NCBI GenBank assembly: GCA_963575745.1
Contig: CAUYUJ010020747.1
Location: 92,501-122,500, forward strand
Source of the DNA: Prorocentrum cordatum
Taxonomy: Eukaryota; Sar; Dinophyceae; Prorocentrales; Prorocentraceae
Length of the DNA stretch: 30,000 nucleotides
Direction: 5' to 3'
Shown piece after piece: positions 27,486-30,000 of this stretch. The notes beneath the pieces were generated by a model, which did no database searches, had not been told where the DNA came from, and worked only from the letters and a program-made list of their open reading frames with translations. Each line of letters starts with the position of its first letter. The first letter of the stretch is position 1. Both the position numbers and the translations under genes were made by a program.

Positions 27486-27620
27486 AGTAAGAACATCTCT
27501 CAAGAACATGAGACCCCCTCCGCCGGCCAAAACAAGCAGAACATCCAAGGGTACCATCTCCAGGGTGCACAATAACATCCAACAACGAAGTACACTGGGG
27601 CACCCTCCCCGAACCGATCT
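27486..27620. repeat. AAGAACAT-type dispersed repeat
   Basis: It contains CAAGAACATGAGACCCCCTC, GGGTACCATCTCCAGGGTGC and CACCCTCCCCGAACC, shared in part with 6155-6250 and 11484-11575. Confidence 0.6.
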
Positions 27621-27655
27621 CGATCTTTTGCCTCGGTCCCACTGTGTGCTCTTGT

Positions 27656-27676
27656 TGTGTGTGTGTGTGTGTGTGC

Positions 27677-27761
<85 letters not shown>

Positions 27762-27765
27762 TGTC
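27656..27765. repeat. (GT)n microsatellite
   Basis: About 50 GT dinucleotides with one GCGC interruption. Alternating purine-pyrimidine sequence, a Z-DNA candidate. Confidence 0.95.
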
Positions 27766-27839
27766 TACGTGGACGATGCGACGTTGTGGCGGCCAGACGG
27801 CGTGACGCCTCCCTCCCTGGTGGGGTTGTCTGCCAGTTA

Positions 27840-28110
27840 TGGCTTTTGTTTGCGCACGCTGCGCGCGTATGACCTTGACGCGCCGTCTCCCATGCAGGCT
27901 GTTGCGTGTCCTTCTGTCACGGGTGCCCGTGTGTTGGGCACGCGCTGCGGCCCTGCCTCTTCGCCACGCACGCTGCGTGCCACGTGCCTTCTCGCACGCA
28001 GGCTGCGTATATCCACCTGTTGCGGGTGTGCGTGCGTAGAGTGTGCGCTGCTGTCCTGCCTCTTCGCTGCGCACGTCATGTGTGCAAGCTCTTCTGGTGT
28101 ATGGCACGCG
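27840..28110. repeat. ~100-bp degenerate tandem repeat
   Basis: CTGCCTCTTCGC recurs at about 27953 and 28056. It is preceded by GCGCTGC and followed by (A/C)CGCACG. ACGCTGCG and CACGCAGGCTGCG words are spread through the region. Confidence 0.5.
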
Positions 28111-28154
28111 CGTGTGTTCACTATGCCGACATTCGTCGAAACACGCGAGACGAG

Positions 28155-28335
28155 ATCCCCATGGACCATCAGGACCCTGGAGGTCCGACGGCCGCGGGTA
28201 TGTCATCGTCGTCTGTCGAAGACGCGGGGCGGGATTCAGGGACCACCAGGACACTTAAGGGCCTTGCGGATGCGGTGGGCAGGTTGTGCAAGGCGGGTCG
28301 GGATAACAGCCCCAACCCGTCGGGTGGCGGACAAC
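28155..28335. repeat. Dispersed repeat related to 16955-17075
   Basis: GACGGCCGCGGGTATG matches TGGCGGCCGCGGTATG at about 16995. CCCCAACCCGTCGGGTGGCG matches CCCCAACCTGTCGGGTGGGG at about 17049. The order and orientation are the same, so these are two diverged copies of one element. Confidence 0.55.
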
Positions 28336-28536
28336 ATCGCCGATGTGCACGTCGTCGTCCTCCCCCTTCCCCTCCCAGGGCCAACGAAAGAGGGAGACCG
28401 TAAAGCTTGGTGCGATCGCGCCATATCTGACATCCTACCCCTTCCACCCATCCTCTTTCCATTGCGCTGCTTTTATTCCCGTATCCGCCAACGGGTGTCA
28501 CAGCGAACTTGAAACCCCCTAGAAGGACCTGATCGT
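28336..28536. other. Spacer without a supported feature
   Basis: No gene, repeat or RNA recognised. Confidence 0.3.
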
Positions 28537-29065
28537 GTAATGCGCAATCGAAAGAAAGGATCTACGTATATTGGAAGAGGAGGAGGTGGCGGATCAGCAG
28601 GAGGAAGATCAGAGGAAGCGGAGGACGTGGCAGGAGAAAGTCGAGGAGGAACACCAACAGCATACAGTGAAGGCGCGGCCGCAAGAAACCCTCGCAAGAA
28701 ACCCAACCCTGAAAACCCGCGCGCGAGGTGCGCCTGAGGGGAATCCGGGAGCGCCGTGAACGCAGCAGCATCTCCAACGGCTGCGGGCAGTCGCCGCGCA
28801 GCGGGCGGAGCGAAGAAGCCTCGGATACCCTGACGAAAAACGCATGGTTTCTTGATGCGCGCCCCCACTGTAAGCAGGGGTCGGAGAAGGCGGCAGGAGC
28901 AGGACGCCCAGGGGAAAGCGCGAATGCGCAATCGAAAGGAGGGATATACGTGTAATGCGCAATCGAAAGGAGGGATATACGTATATGTTGGAGGAGGAGG
29001 TGGCGGATCAGCGGGAGGAACAGCAGCAGCATCAGCAGGGGTCGGAGAAGGCGGCCGGACCAGGA
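28537..29065. repeat. Duplicated block with AATGCGCAATCGAAAG units
   Basis: AATGCGCAATCGAAAG occurs at 28539, 28922 and 28954, the last two as a 32-bp tandem pair (GGAGGGATATACGTGTAATG). GGAGGTGGCGGATCAGC and GGGGTCGGAGAAGGCGGC also occur twice each. A partial duplication of about 400 bp period with no conserved frame. Confidence 0.75.
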
Positions 29066-29236
29066 CGCCCCGGGGAAGGCGGGAGCGGGGCGGCGGCGAC
29101 GAGAAGGCACTGGGATATCCCGAGAAGTGTGATCCGCGCTGCGGCGCGAGAGCGACACTCGGAACGAGGGGAGCAGCGCGCCAATCCTGAGGCGACGCCA
29201 GCGCTGCAGCGGGCGCACCATTTCGAGACGTCGACA

Positions 29237-29422
29237 ATCTTTAAAACGACGCGAAGATCGGGACAAAATCGGATCGGGATAACTCGAAATCTCTGAGAAT
29301 CGGCGGGTTTGGAGGATGTATTGGGCGCCGCGGCCGCTCCAGAGCGTTCCGGAACGCTCTGAGAGCGCTCCGGAACGCTCTGGAGCGATTTATCCCGATC
29401 CTAGCCCTGTTTTAAATCTTGG
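29237..29422. mobile_element. Fold-back element with a 53-bp central palindrome
   Basis: The outer arms are AATCTTTAAAAC (about 29237) and GTTTTAAATCTT (29409-29420). Inner arms are GGATCGGGATAACTCG and, inverted, CG-TTTATCCCGATCC. At the centre, 29335-29387 is a 53-bp palindrome made of CGCTCCAGAGCGTTCCGG-type half sites with mismatches only near the middle. Flanking duplications are not clear. No coding capacity. Confidence 0.6.
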
Positions 29423-29428
29423 CGGCGA

Positions 29429-29577
29429 GCACAAGGGGGTGGAGGGAGGGGGGAGGGTTTCTTAGAAGCAAGCTGCGTCTCAGAAGGCGCTGGCCTCACG
29501 TGTACAGATAAGGCCCGCGCCTCCTAAGAGGCAGGGGTGCTTCTAAGAAGCCCTCCCCCCTCCCCCCACACCCCTTC
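29429..29577. mobile_element. Fold-back element with ~55-bp TIRs
   Basis: The left arm GGGGGGAGGGTTTCTTAGAA ... CTCAGAAGGCGC pairs with the right arm, whose minus strand reads GGGGGGAGGGCTTCTTAGAA ... CTTAGGAGGCGC. G-rich outer parts also mirror each other. A loop of about 30 bp contains CACGTG. It lies only a few bases from the preceding fold-back element. Confidence 0.7.
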
Positions 29578-29734
29578 TGCGCGTGGCCGACACTTGAAGA
29601 TAGCAGCTGGGATGACCAAATAATGAAATCCTGTGTATGATGAGGGGGCGGAGAGGGGGCGGGCCACTCACCGGCCATCTTCGGGGGAGAGGAGAGCACG
29701 ATCCATTTGGAGTACTTCTCGAGTGACTGCACAA
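29578..29734. other. Spacer without a supported feature
   Basis: No gene recognised between the two fold-back elements. Confidence 0.3.
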
Positions 29735-29870
29735 GGGAAGGTTAACGCGAAGCAGGCCACGCAGGTGGTTTCCCTGGCGGCTTTCTGCGCCCTTGGGCGC
29801 CAACGTGCCGAAGGAGGCGCCTGGCGGCGAGGGCGAAACCAGCTGCGTGCAGCAGATGTCGTACCCCCCC
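29735..29870. mobile_element. TIR element related to 12558-12772
   Basis: The right part GCGAAACCAGCTGCGTGCAG followed by CAGATGTCG and TTTCCCT closely matches 12699-12740 (GCCGAAACCAGCTGCATGCA, CAGATTTCG, TTTCCCT). The left part GAAGCAGGCCACGCAGGTGG is its inverted partner. The interior differs from the other copy apart from a short GGCGCC palindrome-like core. Confidence 0.55.
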
Positions 29871-30000
29871 ATTTCCCTGTCCTCGGGGGCGGGCAACGCT
29901 TGAAGGTCCCAACATGGTGTACTAACGGACCGCGTGGTGACCTCGAAGTCCCCAAAGACCTCGCCGCACGGTTCTGGGACCCTGGAGGCCCCCGTCGCCC

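Noticed and set aside
27454-28512. 352-codon frame on the plus strand
   Set aside because: It is built around (GT)n and degenerate tandem repeats; no domain is visible.

Overview
The window looks like nuclear DNA of a dinoflagellate. Three things support this. The only convincing gene (minus strand, 18785-20569) encodes a secreted Cys-rich protein with a GDPHL...GERFDL...IPRG module, a domain style I associate with dinoflagellate secretomes. A degenerate copy of the 22-nt dinoflagellate spliced leader (16 of 21 core bases) lies in sense orientation 87 nt upstream of its ATG. The rest is GC-rich, gene-poor and saturated with repeats, as in large dinoflagellate genomes. I cannot name the species.

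Layout. 1-6.1 kb: long (GGA)n/(TCC)n tracts, fold-back and TIR elements, and a 0.39-kb duplication. 6.2-11.6 kb: a higher-order satellite (four monomer types, A-B-C-D, repeated five times), flanked on both sides by copies of another repeat family. 12-15 kb: fold-back elements, CAT microsatellites, degenerate minisatellites and a TA-flanked TIR element. 15.3-16.85 kb: a TATG-rich degenerate repeat tract with a roughly 490-bp longer period. 17-18.3 kb: a second TA-flanked TIR element and one weak protein-like fragment. 18.8-20.6 kb: the intronless gene. 20.9-22.8 kb and 25.4-27.1 kb: an old diverged array and a young uniform array of the same ~90-bp satellite, in opposite orientations. Between them is a complete 183-bp TIR element with a perfect 8-bp target duplication. 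27.5-30 kb: (GT)n, short duplications and three adjacent fold-back elements.

There is no operon-like set of genes. Most long open frames follow from GC-rich triplet repeats, from the 90-bp unit (divisible by three), or from low stop density. The main interest is the number of distinct non-autonomous inverted-repeat element families in 30 kb, the structured satellite, and the retrogene signature at the single gene. No transposase, rRNA, tRNA, CRISPR array or spliced-leader RNA gene was recognised.
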